Source: JAAGZL01 sp050288625 (GTDB lineage: Bacteria; Pseudomonadota; Gammaproteobacteria; Chromatiales; Chromatiaceae). From it: DNA of 33,329 nt. Under the pieces are notes generated by a model. It had not been told where the DNA came from, searched no databases, and was given only the letters and a program-made list of their open reading frames with translations. Made by a program: the position numbers and the translations under genes. This document shows positions 17,284 to 26,161 of the stretch, one piece after another. Positions within the stretch are counted from its first letter, which is position 1. Each line of letters begins with the position of its first letter. Where the stretch lies: assembly GCA_050288625.1 (NCBI GenBank), contig JBNKEE010000006.1, positions 1 through 33,329 on the forward strand. Reading direction: 5' to 3'.

Positions 17284-19476
17284 ATGAAGACAAAAAGAAA
17301 AAATATATCTGATGAGCTCAATATGCCCATGCAACGCATACTGCAAGCGCGCCACCACGACCCTTTTGAAGTACTTGGACGACACGTTCAGGGTAAAAAA
17401 TCCACGGTAAGGGCATTCCTCCCCCATGCCGACGAGGTTGAGATTGTCGAGATTGGGCAGCCTATGGAACGCATCCCAGGATCTGACTTTTTTGAATGGA
17501 GTGGAGATCAAGATAGTCTGCCCGAAAAGTATCAGATCTCATATGTATCCAATTCAGGGGGGCTGGTTTCCCGCTATGACCCATACTGCTTCGGGCCTCA
17601 ACTGGAATATTTCGATATGCACCTCTTCAATGAGGGCAACCACTGGCACGCGTACCGTTTTCTCGGAGCGCATCATCACACGGCAGACCAACATGATGGA
17701 ATCCTGTTTGCTGTCTGGGCGCCTAACGCCGCGCGTGTAAGCGTGGTGGGAGACTTTAATCGCTGGGACGGACGCGTTAATCAGATGCGTTCCAGAGGAG
17801 AATCCGGTATTTGGGAACTGTTTATACCCGGTCTGGAGGCCGGATGTATATACAAATATGAGATCTTGGACCAACGCGGTCATGTGCATCTCAAATGCGA
17901 TCCCTACGGCAATCAATTTCAGGTTCGTCCCGATACAGCCTCTATCGTGGCGCCACAGAGCAGCTACGAGTGGAGTGACAAAGAGTGGCTCTCCAAACGC
18001 AAACAGAACAACTGGCAACACACCCCTATAAGCATCTATGAGGTGCATCTAGGGTCCTGGCGGCGCGGAGACAACAACGGCTTCCTAAACTATCGGGAGC
18101 TGGCCCACCGCCTGATTCCGTATGTACAGCAGATGGGATTCACCCATATAGAACTACTACCCATCACTGAACACCCGTTCGATGCCTCCTGGGGCTACCA
18201 GACCACAGGCTATTTTGCCCCTACCAGCCGTTACGGCACACCGGATGATTTTCGTTATTTCGTCGACAAGATGCACCTGAACGGTATTGGCGTGATCCTG
18301 GACTGGGTACCGGCGCACTTTCCCAAGGACCAGCATGGTCTAGGCAATTTCGATGGTTCGGCCCTGTACGAGCACGCAGACCCGCGCAAGGGTGAACATA
18401 GAGATTGGGGCACACTGATCTTCAACTATGGTCGCGCCGAGGTAAAAAACTTCCTGCTTGCCAGCGCCGTATACTGGCTGGAGGAGTTCCATCTGGATGG
18501 ACTTAGGGTGGATGCCGTGGCATCCATGCTCTATCTCGACTACTCCAGAGAGGACGGTGACTGGGTGCCGAATGAACACGGTGGTCGCGAAAACCTGGAG
18601 GCGGTCAGCTTCCTGCAGCAGCTAAACAGCGTTACCCATGAGGAGTTTCCTGGCACTGTGATGCTGGCTGAGGAGTCCACCGCCTGGCCCCAGGTCTCAG
18701 GCCCTACCTGGCTCGGCGGCCTGGGATTCAGTATGAAGTGGAACATGGGATGGATGCATGACACTCTGTCCTATATGGAGAAGGATCCCATTCATCGCCA
18801 CTATCATCACGATCTGCTGACCTTCGGTATGCTCTACTGCTACACAGAGAACTTTGTCCTCCCCTTCTCCCACGACGAGGTAGTGCACGGTAAAGGATCG
18901 CTACTGGATAAGATGCCTGGGGACGACTGGCAGAGATTCGCCTCCCTACGACTGTTGTTCAGCTACATGTTCACCTATCCCGGCAAGAAACTGCTGTTCA
19001 TGGGCAATGAGTTTGCCCAGGGTAAGGAGTGGGATGATAACTCAGAGCTGGACTGGTATCTGTTGGATCGTCCACAACATCAAGGTATCCAGTCTTTGAT
19101 CAGCGAACTAAACCGCATATACCAGGAACTCCCTGCCCTGTATGCCGTGGAGTTCGAAGGAGACGGATTCGAATGGATCGACTGTCATGATGCAGCCCAA
19201 TCGGTCCTAAGCTATCTGCGCAAGGGGCCAAATGGGGAATTCGTGGTGGTGATACTAAACTACACTCCGATTCCACGAAATGATTACCGTATCGGAATAC
19301 CCGTAGCTGGTCGGTATCGGGAACTGTTCAACTCTGACTCTGAATACTTTGGCGGCAGCAATATGGGAAATATGGACGAGATCGCAACAGAACCAACTCC
19401 ATGGATGGGCCAGAAGCAATCAATAACCCTGACTCTGCCGCCATTGGGGGCACTGATCCTGCAGATTGTCGACTAA
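17284..19476 (+). CDS. glgB: 1,4-alpha-glucan branching enzyme
   Basis: This 730-residue GH13 branching enzyme introduces alpha-1,6 links into glycogen. It has the N-terminal N1 module (about 10-115, HHDPFEVLGRH), a CBM48 module (about 130-225, FAVWAPNAARVSVVGDFN), and the TIM barrel with nucleophile Asp410 (DGLRVDAVASM), acid/base Glu463 (MLAEESTAWP) and Asp531 (FSHDEVVHGKGSL). A C-terminal beta domain ends in LPPLGALIL. Full length with N1 places it in the long class of E. coli GlgB. The ATG at 17284 has a weak GAGAAAAGAAG leader. It is transcribed away from glgC and overlaps the stop of convergent pgi by 4 bp, with no terminator visible between them. Confidence 0.97.
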   Translation: MKTKRKNISDELNMPMQRILQARHHDPFEVLGRHVQGKKSTVRAFLPHADEVEIVEIGQPMERIPGSDFFEWSGDQDSLPEKYQISYVSNSGGLVSRYDPYCFGPQLEYFDMHLFNEGNHWHAYRFLGAHHHTADQHDGILFAVWAPNAARVSVVGDFNRWDGRVNQMRSRGESGIWELFIPGLEAGCIYKYEILDQRGHVHLKCDPYGNQFQVRPDTASIVAPQSSYEWSDKEWLSKRKQNNWQHTPISIYEVHLGSWRRGDNNGFLNYRELAHRLIPYVQQMGFTHIELLPITEHPFDASWGYQTTGYFAPTSRYGTPDDFRYFVDKMHLNGIGVILDWVPAHFPKDQHGLGNFDGSALYEHADPRKGEHRDWGTLIFNYGRAEVKNFLLASAVYWLEEFHLDGLRVDAVASMLYLDYSREDGDWVPNEHGGRENLEAVSFLQQLNSVTHEEFPGTVMLAEESTAWPQVSGPTWLGGLGFSMKWNMGWMHDTLSYMEKDPIHRHYHHDLLTFGMLYCYTENFVLPFSHDEVVHGKGSLLDKMPGDDWQRFASLRLLFSYMFTYPGKKLLFMGNEFAQGKEWDDNSELDWYLLDRPQHQGIQSLISELNRIYQELPALYAVEFEGDGFEWIDCHDAAQSVLSYLRKGPNGEFVVVILNYTPIPRNDYRIGIPVAGRYRELFNSDSEYFGGSNMGNMDEIATEPTPWMGQKQSITLTLPPLGALILQIVD

Positions 19477-21125
19477 TCAGAATCTAAGCGCATCTTCCTG
19501 CAATGTTCGATAAGAGATGCAGTTGAACTGTCGTGATCAACTTCAGGGACCTCCCCCTGTAGTTCAGGTAAGATGATGCTGGCCAGCTGCTTGCCCAACT
19601 CTACTCCCCACTGGTCAAATGAGTTTAGATTCCAGATCACACCCTGAACAAAGATCTTGTGCTCATACAACGCAATTAAAGAGCCCAGGCGTTGCGGGGT
19701 CAGCTTATCGATCAATATGGTATTGGTAGGGCTGTTGCCAGGAAACTGCTTATGCGGTAACAGCTCATCCACTCTTTCTTGATCCAGACCGGATGCCTCC
19801 AGTTCGGTCCGTGCCTCCTGCTCCGTCTTGCCAAGCATCAGGGCCTCGGTCTGAGCCAGGCAGTTGGCCAGCAGCTTCTCGTGTTGATCGCCCTGCTCGT
19901 TATGGCTATGTACCGGAACGATAAAATCTGCAGGTATCATTTGTGTGCCTTGATGGATCAACTGATAAAACGCGTGTTGTCCATCGGTACCTGCCATTCC
20001 CCAGATTACAGGCCCAGTTGTAAAATCCACGGCTTGACCATCTCTGGTCACACGCTTGCCATTGCTCTCCATGTCCGCCTGTTGCAGATAGTCAGGCAAC
20101 ATACGCAGGTACTGATCGTATGGGAGTATGGCGTGAGTTGCGGCTCTGGCGAAGTTGCCATACCAGACCCCTAGCAAAGCCATGATGACAGGCATGTTCT
20201 GCTCAAGATCCGTGTTGTGAAAGTGTTCATCCATGGCATGTGCACCATTAAGCATCTCATAAAATCTATCCATACCGACGGCGATGGCAATAGGTAGCCC
20301 GATGGCAGACCATAGGGAGTATCTCCCTCCTACCCAGTCCCAGAACACAAACATGTTGTCTGTGTCGATACCGAATGCCGCCACTGCATCCGTGTTGGTG
20401 GATACGGCGACAAAATGACGGGCGATGGCCTGCTTATCTTTCATGGAGTCCAGACACCAGGCGCGGGCTGCATGGGCGTTGGTGATGGTCTCCTGTGTAG
20501 TGAAGGTCTTGGAGGCAACAATGAACAGAGTGGTCTCAGGATTCAGGGGGTTTAGGGTCTCCGCCAGATGGGTGGCATCAACATTGGATACGAAATGTAC
20601 TTTTAGCTCTGGGGACTGATAGTGACGCAAGGCCTCGCTAGCCATAAAAGGACCCAGATTGGAGCCACCTATACCTATGTTCACCACGTCTGTTATGGGT
20701 TTCCCGGTGTAGCCCTTCCAGTCGCCGCTACGAACCTGGCTGGAGAAACGCTCCATCTGTCCCAGTACCTTATTCACCTCCGGCATCACGTCCTTACCTT
20801 GCACTATTACCGGCGTGTTGGAACGGTTGCGCAGAGCTGTGTGCAGTACCGAGCGCCTCTCCGTATTGTTGATCGGTTCGCCAGAAAACATCCTGTCTCT
20901 CCAGCCTGCAACATCCACCGCCCTGGCCAGTTGCAACAGTCTATCCATTGTGGCACCGGTAATACGGTTCTTTGAGTAATCCAGCAACAATCCACAATCC
21001 GTAATTGCGAACCGATTACACCTGTCACCATCTGTAGCAAACAGCTCGCGCATATGGAGCTGCTGCATATCTCTCCAGTGTAGTTCCAGGGCCTTCCACT
21101 CTGCTAATCCGGTACGTGATGTCAT
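19473..21125 (-). CDS. pgi: Glucose-6-phosphate isomerase
   Basis: This 550-residue cytosolic enzyme interconverts fructose-6-phosphate and glucose-6-phosphate. Both family signatures are present: DWVGGRYSLWSAIG and VIWNLNSFDQWGVELGK. IGIGGSNLGPFM is the phosphate-binding loop, and SHNEQGDQHEKLLAN holds conserved active-site residues. Its length equals that of typical proteobacterial Pgi. The ATG at 21125 has no obvious Shine-Dalgarno sequence. It is convergent with glgB (4 bp overlap) and divergent from glgA (about 100 bp), so it lies inside the glycogen block as the entry step from gluconeogenic fructose-6-phosphate. Phosphoglucomutase, the next step, is not in the window. Confidence 0.97.
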   Translation of the reverse strand: MTSRTGLAEWKALELHWRDMQQLHMRELFATDGDRCNRFAITDCGLLLDYSKNRITGATMDRLLQLARAVDVAGWRDRMFSGEPINNTERRSVLHTALRNRSNTPVIVQGKDVMPEVNKVLGQMERFSSQVRSGDWKGYTGKPITDVVNIGIGGSNLGPFMASEALRHYQSPELKVHFVSNVDATHLAETLNPLNPETTLFIVASKTFTTQETITNAHAARAWCLDSMKDKQAIARHFVAVSTNTDAVAAFGIDTDNMFVFWDWVGGRYSLWSAIGLPIAIAVGMDRFYEMLNGAHAMDEHFHNTDLEQNMPVIMALLGVWYGNFARAATHAILPYDQYLRMLPDYLQQADMESNGKRVTRDGQAVDFTTGPVIWGMAGTDGQHAFYQLIHQGTQMIPADFIVPVHSHNEQGDQHEKLLANCLAQTEALMLGKTEQEARTELEASGLDQERVDELLPHKQFPGNSPTNTILIDKLTPQRLGSLIALYEHKIFVQGVIWNLNSFDQWGVELGKQLASIILPELQGEVPEVDHDSSTASLIEHCRKMRLDSD

Positions 21126-21226
21126 ATATATTTAATTCAAATGATTAGAATTATTTTTTCACTTTATTCAATTCACGGGTTAAAGTATATCCATTGCGCA
21201 TAATAAAACATCCCTATAGCAAAGAT

Positions 21227-22744
21227 ATGACTGGCAGTTCTACCTACATCAGCGGGAATTCCCCAAAAAAGATACTGTTTGCCGCCAGCGAGGCCCAACC
21301 ACTGATCAAAACCGGTGGACTGGCCGATGTGGCAGGCAGCCTACCTAAGGCCCTGGGCGCACTAGGCCTGGATGTACGCCTGGTGTTACCCGCGTACCCC
21401 CAGGCAGTGGAACGAGCCATACCGCTGGAGACGGTTGCCACAATCAAAATCAGCGGCACCACAGAGCCGGTTCGTATCCTGGAGCAAAAGACAGAAGGCA
21501 AAATACATGTATATCTCATAGATGCCCCGGGCCTGTTCAACCGCCCAGGGAATCCGTATACAGATGCGTCGGGGCGGCCGTGGAGTGACAATGCCCAACG
21601 CTTCGCACTATTCTGCCGCGCCCTGGTCAGGATCGCTATGGATCAGGCAGGATTGGGTTGGTGTCCAGATGTGGTGCATTGCAACGACTGGCAGACCGGT
21701 CTGGTCCCGGCATTGTTGGCCCAAGAATGGGACCGTCCAGCCACCGTATTCACCATCCACAACCTCTCATATCAGGGGATGTACGATAAGTCCACATTCA
21801 TCCAACTGATGTTGCAAGACCAGCTCTGGTCTCCCGATGGGCTTGAGTTCCATGACAACTTCTCTTTCATCAAAGGTGGACTGGTATTTGCCGATTGGCT
21901 CACCACGGTGAGTCCGACCTATGCTGAGGAGATCCGTACGGCTGAATTCGGCTATGGCCTTGAAGGCCTGCTGGATCATCGCTCCGATAGGTTGACCGGT
22001 GTCCTCAACGGCATCGACTATCAGATCTGGAACCCTGCTACCGATATCCATATTGACCATAACTATGATGCAAACAGCTACGCGAAAAAAAGGGACAATA
22101 AGCTTGCCCTGCAAAAAGAGTTAGGTCTGGAAGAAAACCTGGAAGCGATGCTGTTTGGAAACATCGGTCGCATGGTGGAACAGAAAGGGATCGATATGAT
22201 CATCGATATCCTGCCCAAGATGATGCAGAAGAAAGATACACAGCTGGTCATACTTGGCAGTGGTGAAGAACATCTGGAACAGGCCCTGGAGATCGCTGCG
22301 CAGAAATATCCGGGCAGGTGCGTGGTCAGGATCGGATATGACGAACATCTGGCCCATCGTATCGAGGCGGGATGTGACTGCTTTCTGATGCCTTCCCGCT
22401 TTGAACCCTGCGGCCTGAACCAACTATTCAGCCTACGCTATGGCTCAGTGCCCATAGTCACCCGCACTGGCGGCCTAGCCGATACCGTAACAAATCTGAG
22501 CCCATCTTCCATGCTGAACGACACCGCCAGCGGGTTTGTTTCCGAAAGACCGGATGCAGACTCCCTGCTGGACGCAGTAAATCGCGCCATAGAGTATTAT
22601 CGACGTCCCGGCCAGTGGTGGGAAAAACTGGCCATTCATGGCATGCAACAGGACTATAGCTGGGACTCCAGTGCTGCTCATTATCTGGACATATATTCAA
22701 AAGCTGTGGATTCGCCAGCAAAGAATCCGGTGGCTGCGGCATGA
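21227..22744 (+). CDS. glgA: Glycogen synthase (ADP-glucose, GT5)
   Basis: This cytosolic glucosyltransferase extends alpha-1,4 chains from ADP-glucose; 505 residues from the ATG at 21227. KKILFAASEAQPLIKTGGLADV begins near residue 14, with the KTGGL substrate loop at 28-32. LNGID and the C-terminal SRFEPCGLNQLFSLRYG (Glu393) and TRTGGLADTV are GT5 hallmarks. An upstream in-frame TTG at 21194 would add 11 residues, but neither start has a strong ribosome-binding site; the ATG is preferred. It diverges from pgi. The stop codon lies within the terminator of the convergent pan operon, whose T-tract on the other strand covers the glgA stop codon. With GlgC and GlgB it completes the ADP-glucose glycogen pathway. 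Confidence 0.95.
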   Translation: MTGSSTYISGNSPKKILFAASEAQPLIKTGGLADVAGSLPKALGALGLDVRLVLPAYPQAVERAIPLETVATIKISGTTEPVRILEQKTEGKIHVYLIDAPGLFNRPGNPYTDASGRPWSDNAQRFALFCRALVRIAMDQAGLGWCPDVVHCNDWQTGLVPALLAQEWDRPATVFTIHNLSYQGMYDKSTFIQLMLQDQLWSPDGLEFHDNFSFIKGGLVFADWLTTVSPTYAEEIRTAEFGYGLEGLLDHRSDRLTGVLNGIDYQIWNPATDIHIDHNYDANSYAKKRDNKLALQKELGLEENLEAMLFGNIGRMVEQKGIDMIIDILPKMMQKKDTQLVILGSGEEHLEQALEIAAQKYPGRCVVRIGYDEHLAHRIEAGCDCFLMPSRFEPCGLNQLFSLRYGSVPIVTRTGGLADTVTNLSPSSMLNDTASGFVSERPDADSLLDAVNRAIEYYRRPGQWWEKLAIHGMQQDYSWDSSAAHYLDIYSKAVDSPAKNPVAAA

Positions 22745-22774
22745 AAAAGGGGACGTATCTGTAGATACGCCCCC
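22744..22774 (-). terminator. Intrinsic terminator of the pan operon
   Basis: Read leftwards, GGGGCGTATC (22773-22764), loop TACA and GATACG-T-CCCC (22759-22749, one bulged base) form a strong hairpin. It is followed directly by TTTTT, which on the other strand is the AAAAA after the glgA stop. It lies 34 bp beyond the panD stop. On the rightward strand the hairpin has no T-tract, so it is oriented for panD. Confidence 0.8.
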
Positions 22775-22807
22775 AATGTATTCTCTAATAAGTCGTAGAC
22801 CTGTAGC

Positions 22808-23188
22808 CTATGCCACCTGGGTCGCTATCTTGTCTCCGGTGCGTATCACTACGTTGTGTTCATTCAGGTACACCAGGCTTGGCTTATAGCTGGCAGCCGC
22901 CTCCTGATCCATGCCGGCATATGCGCAGATAATCACTCGATCACCCGGATTGGCCTTGTGCGCCGCGGCTCCGTTCACCGAGATGATCCTGGAACCGGCC
23001 TCCGCCTCTATGGCGTAGGTGGTAAAACGCTCACCATTTGCAATGTTATAAATCTGAATCTGCTCGTAGGGTAGAATTCCAGCCAAGTCCATCAGGTCCC
23101 TATCGATAGCGCAGGATCCTTCATAATCCAGTTCTGCATGGGTAACACAAGCGCGGTGCAACTTGCATTTGAGAACGGTTAACTGCAT
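22808..23188 (-). CDS. panD: Aspartate 1-decarboxylase precursor
   Basis: This 126-residue pyruvoyl enzyme converts L-aspartate to beta-alanine for pantothenate. Self-cleavage occurs at Gly24-Ser25 in DYEGSCAID, where the serine becomes the pyruvoyl group; the flanking VLKCKLHRA and VNGAAAHKA segments are conserved. The length is that of the family. The ATG at 23188 follows AGGAG at good spacing. It is the last gene of the pan operon, 82 bp after panC, and may have its own promoter in that gap. A clear terminator follows. Confidence 0.97.
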   Translation of the reverse strand: MQLTVLKCKLHRACVTHAELDYEGSCAIDRDLMDLAGILPYEQIQIYNIANGERFTTYAIEAEAGSRIISVNGAAAHKANPGDRVIICAYAGMDQEAAASYKPSLVYLNEHNVVIRTGDKIATQVA

Positions 23189-23231
23189 CTGGTGATTGCT
23201 CCTAAATAAATCCTAGTAAATCAAGCGCGTA

Positions 23232-23260
23232 ATTATGCTATATCCACTTCCATTCATCAA
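23232..23260 (-). promoter_or_regulatory. Possible internal promoter for panD
   Basis: Reading leftwards, TTGATG (23260-23255) and CATAAT (23237-23232) are separated by exactly 17 bp in the panC-panD gap. The boxes match sigma-70 at 4 of 6 and 5 of 6 positions. This would let panD be expressed apart from the long upstream operon. Confidence 0.42.
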
Positions 23261-23270
23261 ACAAATAGAC

Positions 23271-24128
23271 CTATCTAACAACACTATGGGTCTTAAGGTT
23301 ATCTATTAGACGTGCCTTACCCAGATATGCCGCTGCTACTATTACTAGACTGCTATCGGCGTCATCTGGTTCCGCCAGATTATCTGCCCTGCGTATAGAG
23401 TAATAGTCTGGTCTAAACCCTGCTTTTTCAAGGGCTTGCCTAGCATCTATCTCAAGTTTAGCGTAATCCATCTCTCCCGACTCTATCGCATCCGCCGTCG
23501 TCTGCAGAACCCTACGTAGCCCCGGGGCCAGCTGCCTCTCCTGAACGGTCAGATAGCCATTACGAGAACTCATGGCTAGACCATCGTCCTCTCTAACGGT
23601 GGGAACGCCAACTATCTCAACAGGGATACAGAGATCATCCACCATATGGCGAATGACCAACAGCTGCTGATAGTCCTTCTCGCCAAACAGGGCGATATCA
23701 GGCTGCACCATGTTGAATAGCTTGCAGACCACCGTGGCCACGCCCACGAAATGACCGGGGCGGGAGGCGCCGCATAGGATATCGGATAGACCTGGCACCT
23801 CTACTTTGGTCTGTAGCTGTTGCGGCCTGGTATAGACCTCATTAACGGAGGGTGCGAACAACAGATCGACGGATGTTTCTTCCAGGGCATCTGAGTCCTG
23901 CTGCATAGTCCTGGGGTAACTATCGAAGTCTTCCCCATCACCAAACTGCAGGGGATTTACGAATATGGTCACCACCACTCGATCCGACAGCTCTTGGGCA
24001 TGGCGCACCAGGGTCAGATGTCCTGCGTGCAGATTTCCCATAGTCGGGACCAGGGCGACGCGCTCTCCGGCCATACGCCACTGTCTGACCTGACAACGCA
24101 GATCAGCGATGGTGTTGAGGGTGATCAT
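23271..24128 (-). CDS. panC: Pantothenate synthetase (pantoate-beta-alanine ligase)
   Basis: This 285-residue cytosolic ligase joins pantoate and beta-alanine through a pantoyl-adenylate. The VPTMGNLHAGHL stretch near the N-terminus (about 28-39) carries the HxGH ATP motif. FGEKDYQQLLVIRHMVDDL and MSSRNGYL are the family's other conserved motifs. Length is typical. The start ATG overlaps the panB stop as ATGA, showing translational coupling. panD follows in the same direction, so the products of PanB and PanD meet here. Confidence 0.97.
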   Translation of the reverse strand: MITLNTIADLRCQVRQWRMAGERVALVPTMGNLHAGHLTLVRHAQELSDRVVVTIFVNPLQFGDGEDFDSYPRTMQQDSDALEETSVDLLFAPSVNEVYTRPQQLQTKVEVPGLSDILCGASRPGHFVGVATVVCKLFNMVQPDIALFGEKDYQQLLVIRHMVDDLCIPVEIVGVPTVREDDGLAMSSRNGYLTVQERQLAPGLRRVLQTTADAIESGEMDYAKLEIDARQALEKAGFRPDYYSIRRADNLAEPDDADSSLVIVAAAYLGKARLIDNLKTHSVVR

Positions 24129-24922
24129 TTATAGCTCTCGTCCATGCTCGGATAGGTTCCTTCCTTGACCGCCTTCACATATGCCTCCAGGGCCTCCTTG
24201 ACAGTAGCGGCTTGCTGCATGAAGTTGCGACTGAATTTAGGGAGATAGTCTGTGCTGATACCCAGCATGTCATACAGTACCAGCACCTGACCGTCGGTCT
24301 CCGCCCCCGCACCGATACCGATCACCGGGATATCCAAGGATTTGGTTATATCTGCAGCCAGCCCCCTGGGAACGCACTCCAGCACCAGCATCTGAGCCCC
24401 CGCCTGTTGTAGCGCCAGTGCATCCTCCTGCATGCTACGCGCTGCATCCGCATCCTTACCCTGTACCTTGTATCCGCCCAGTCTGTGTACCGACTGTGGA
24501 GTCAGTCCCAGATGGGCGCACACCGGAATGCCGTTGGCGGTGAGTTCCCTAACTGTATTGAGTTGTGTTGCTCCACCTTCCAGCTTAACCATATGGGCTC
24601 CGCCCTCTTTCATAAGTCTGGCGGCAGACTCCAGGGCCTGCACAGTTGAGCTATAACTCATAAAGGGCATATCAAGTATCAGAAAAGATCTGGTACGCGC
24701 CCTGGCGACGTTTTTACCGTGATACACCATCTCATCTACAGTCACCGGCAGGGTGCTCTCCTGCCCCTGGATCACCATGCCCAGGGAATCTCCCACAAGT
24801 ATCACTTCCACCCCGGCCGCCTCGATCAGCCTGGTGAAACTGGCGTCATAGCTGGTCAGCACGGCGATCTTATCACCCTGCCGTTTCATCTCATGCAGTC
24901 TGTTTATATTGATGTCTGACAT
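24125..24922 (-). CDS. panB: 3-methyl-2-oxobutanoate hydroxymethyltransferase
   Basis: This 265-residue enzyme makes ketopantoate from alpha-ketoisovalerate and methylene-tetrahydrofolate. Conserved elements include LTSYDASF, VGDSLGMV (about 43-50), the KLEGG metal/substrate segment (about 113-117) and IPVIGIGAGAETDGQVLV. Length is standard. The stop overlaps panC by 4 bp. The upstream deoxynucleoside kinase gene ends 56 bp away. The folate dependence of the reaction suits the presence of folK in the same operon, though that is context only. Confidence 0.97.
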   Translation of the reverse strand: MSDININRLHEMKRQGDKIAVLTSYDASFTRLIEAAGVEVILVGDSLGMVIQGQESTLPVTVDEMVYHGKNVARARTRSFLILDMPFMSYSSTVQALESAARLMKEGGAHMVKLEGGATQLNTVRELTANGIPVCAHLGLTPQSVHRLGGYKVQGKDADAARSMQEDALALQQAGAQMLVLECVPRGLAADITKSLDIPVIGIGAGAETDGQVLVLYDMLGISTDYLPKFSRNFMQQAATVKEALEAYVKAVKEGTYPSMDESYK

Positions 24923-24978
24923 TGCGGCCTTCAGCCTCCGTGTGAGTCTGTGCCCTAATCTGTTCTCATATCGGGTAA

Positions 24979-25638
24979 TTAAAGCAGTAGCGGACCAGGA
25001 TTGAAATAGTGCTTGCCGCTACGGACGCTACAGATCTGCTCCAGCAACAGCTGATAATCCTCATCTCTCTCTACAGGATTGATCTCAGCCGCGTTGATGA
25101 TCAGAAGTGGTGAAGCGTCATAGTGATGGAAAAACTCGGCATAAGCGTCGCCCAGTCTCTGCAGATAATCCAGACTCAGATTCATCTCGCTGGCCCTGGA
25201 ACGTCCCCGCACCCTCCTCTGTAGCACTTCTGCCGGTGCCTGCAGGTAGACAACAAGATCTGGCACCGGAGCCTCTGGATTCAGTTTCTCATACACCTTG
25301 TCGTAAAGCTCCATCTCATCCTTATCCAGATTTAGTCCGGCAAAGATACGATCCTTCTCCAGCATAAAATCCGCTACCATGGCAGTCTTGAACAGGTCGC
25401 GATTCCTAAGTTCCTGCAGTTGCTGACTACGTTGGAATAGAAAAAATAGCTGGGTAGGAAATGCCGCCTTCTGCCCATCCTGATAGAAGCGTTCTAAAAA
25501 TGGGTTCTCTTCCGGCTTCTCCATCAGAGTACCGCAGCCGAAACTTTCCGCAAGACGGTTAACCAGGCTGGTCTTGCCAACCCCGATGGGACCCTCAACC
25601 ACAACATAGCCTGGAGGCGTTAACTCTTTATAACTCAT
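24979..25638 (-). CDS. Deoxynucleoside kinase family protein (dAdo/dGuo kinase-like)
   Basis: This 219-residue P-loop kinase has GPIGVGKT at residues 16-23, DFMLEKDRIFA in the base/sugar-recognition region (about 90-100) and RGRSRASE as the LID arginines (about 144-151). By family it phosphorylates deoxyadenosine or deoxyguanosine, although proteobacterial members between folK and panB have little direct biochemistry, so substrate is uncertain. The start ATG overlaps the folK stop as ATGA; panB follows. The order folK-dNK-panB-panC is a recurring proteobacterial cluster, which supports the call. Confidence 0.88.
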   Translation of the reverse strand: MSYKELTPPGYVVVEGPIGVGKTSLVNRLAESFGCGTLMEKPEENPFLERFYQDGQKAAFPTQLFFLFQRSQQLQELRNRDLFKTAMVADFMLEKDRIFAGLNLDKDEMELYDKVYEKLNPEAPVPDLVVYLQAPAEVLQRRVRGRSRASEMNLSLDYLQRLGDAYAEFFHHYDASPLLIINAAEINPVERDEDYQLLLEQICSVRSGKHYFNPGPLLL

Positions 25639-26159
25639 ATTTCTTTTAGCCCATCGGCAGGACAGCTTTTCATTAAATCAGCTAGCGCACAACGCCCCGG
25701 AATCTCCAGATCGGGTGCGATCTCATATAAAGGGTATAATACGAAAGCTCGTTCGTGCATGCCTGGGTGTGGCACCTTTAAATCCACCGTATCTATTATT
25801 GTTGAGCCATATAGTAGCAAATCCAGGTCCAGGGTTCGCGCCCCCCAACGCACATCTCTGACACGACCATGGTCCGATTCAATACCATGTAGCGCCAACA
25901 GCAACTCATCGGGTCCAAGCCTACTATCGATCCTAGCCACTGCATTCACATAGTCTGGCTGACCCAGCTCACCCATAGGCTTACTCCTGTATAGACCTGA
26001 GCGGCTAACTAATTCTGTATCCGGTAACTCAGCCAACTCTATAAAGGCTCTGTTCACCTGATCTATTGGTTCTTCCAGATTGCTGCCGAGACCTATATAT
26101 GCGGCAACCATATCACCATTTTCGACACCATTACATCTCTTGTTTTCTTGCCGACTCAT
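25635..26159 (-). CDS. folK: 2-amino-4-hydroxy-6-hydroxymethyldihydropteridine diphosphokinase
   Basis: This 174-residue enzyme pyrophosphorylates the pterin precursor of folate. AYIGLGSNLEEP is the N-terminal motif and RWGARTLDLDLLLYG the HPPK signature. PHPGMHERAFVL is the conserved loop near the C-terminus. The start at 26159 is favoured because GGTGAG sits 8 nt upstream and the gene begins 2 bp after the pcnB stop; an internal ATG at 26111 would give the more usual 158 residues but its GGTGAT directly abuts the codon. It overlaps the kinase gene by 4 bp. Confidence 0.94.
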   Translation of the reverse strand: MSRQENKRCNGVENGDMVAAYIGLGSNLEEPIDQVNRAFIELAELPDTELVSRSGLYRSKPMGELGQPDYVNAVARIDSRLGPDELLLALHGIESDHGRVRDVRWGARTLDLDLLLYGSTIIDTVDLKVPHPGMHERAFVLYPLYEIAPDLEIPGRCALADLMKSCPADGLKEI

Positions 26160-26161
26160 TA

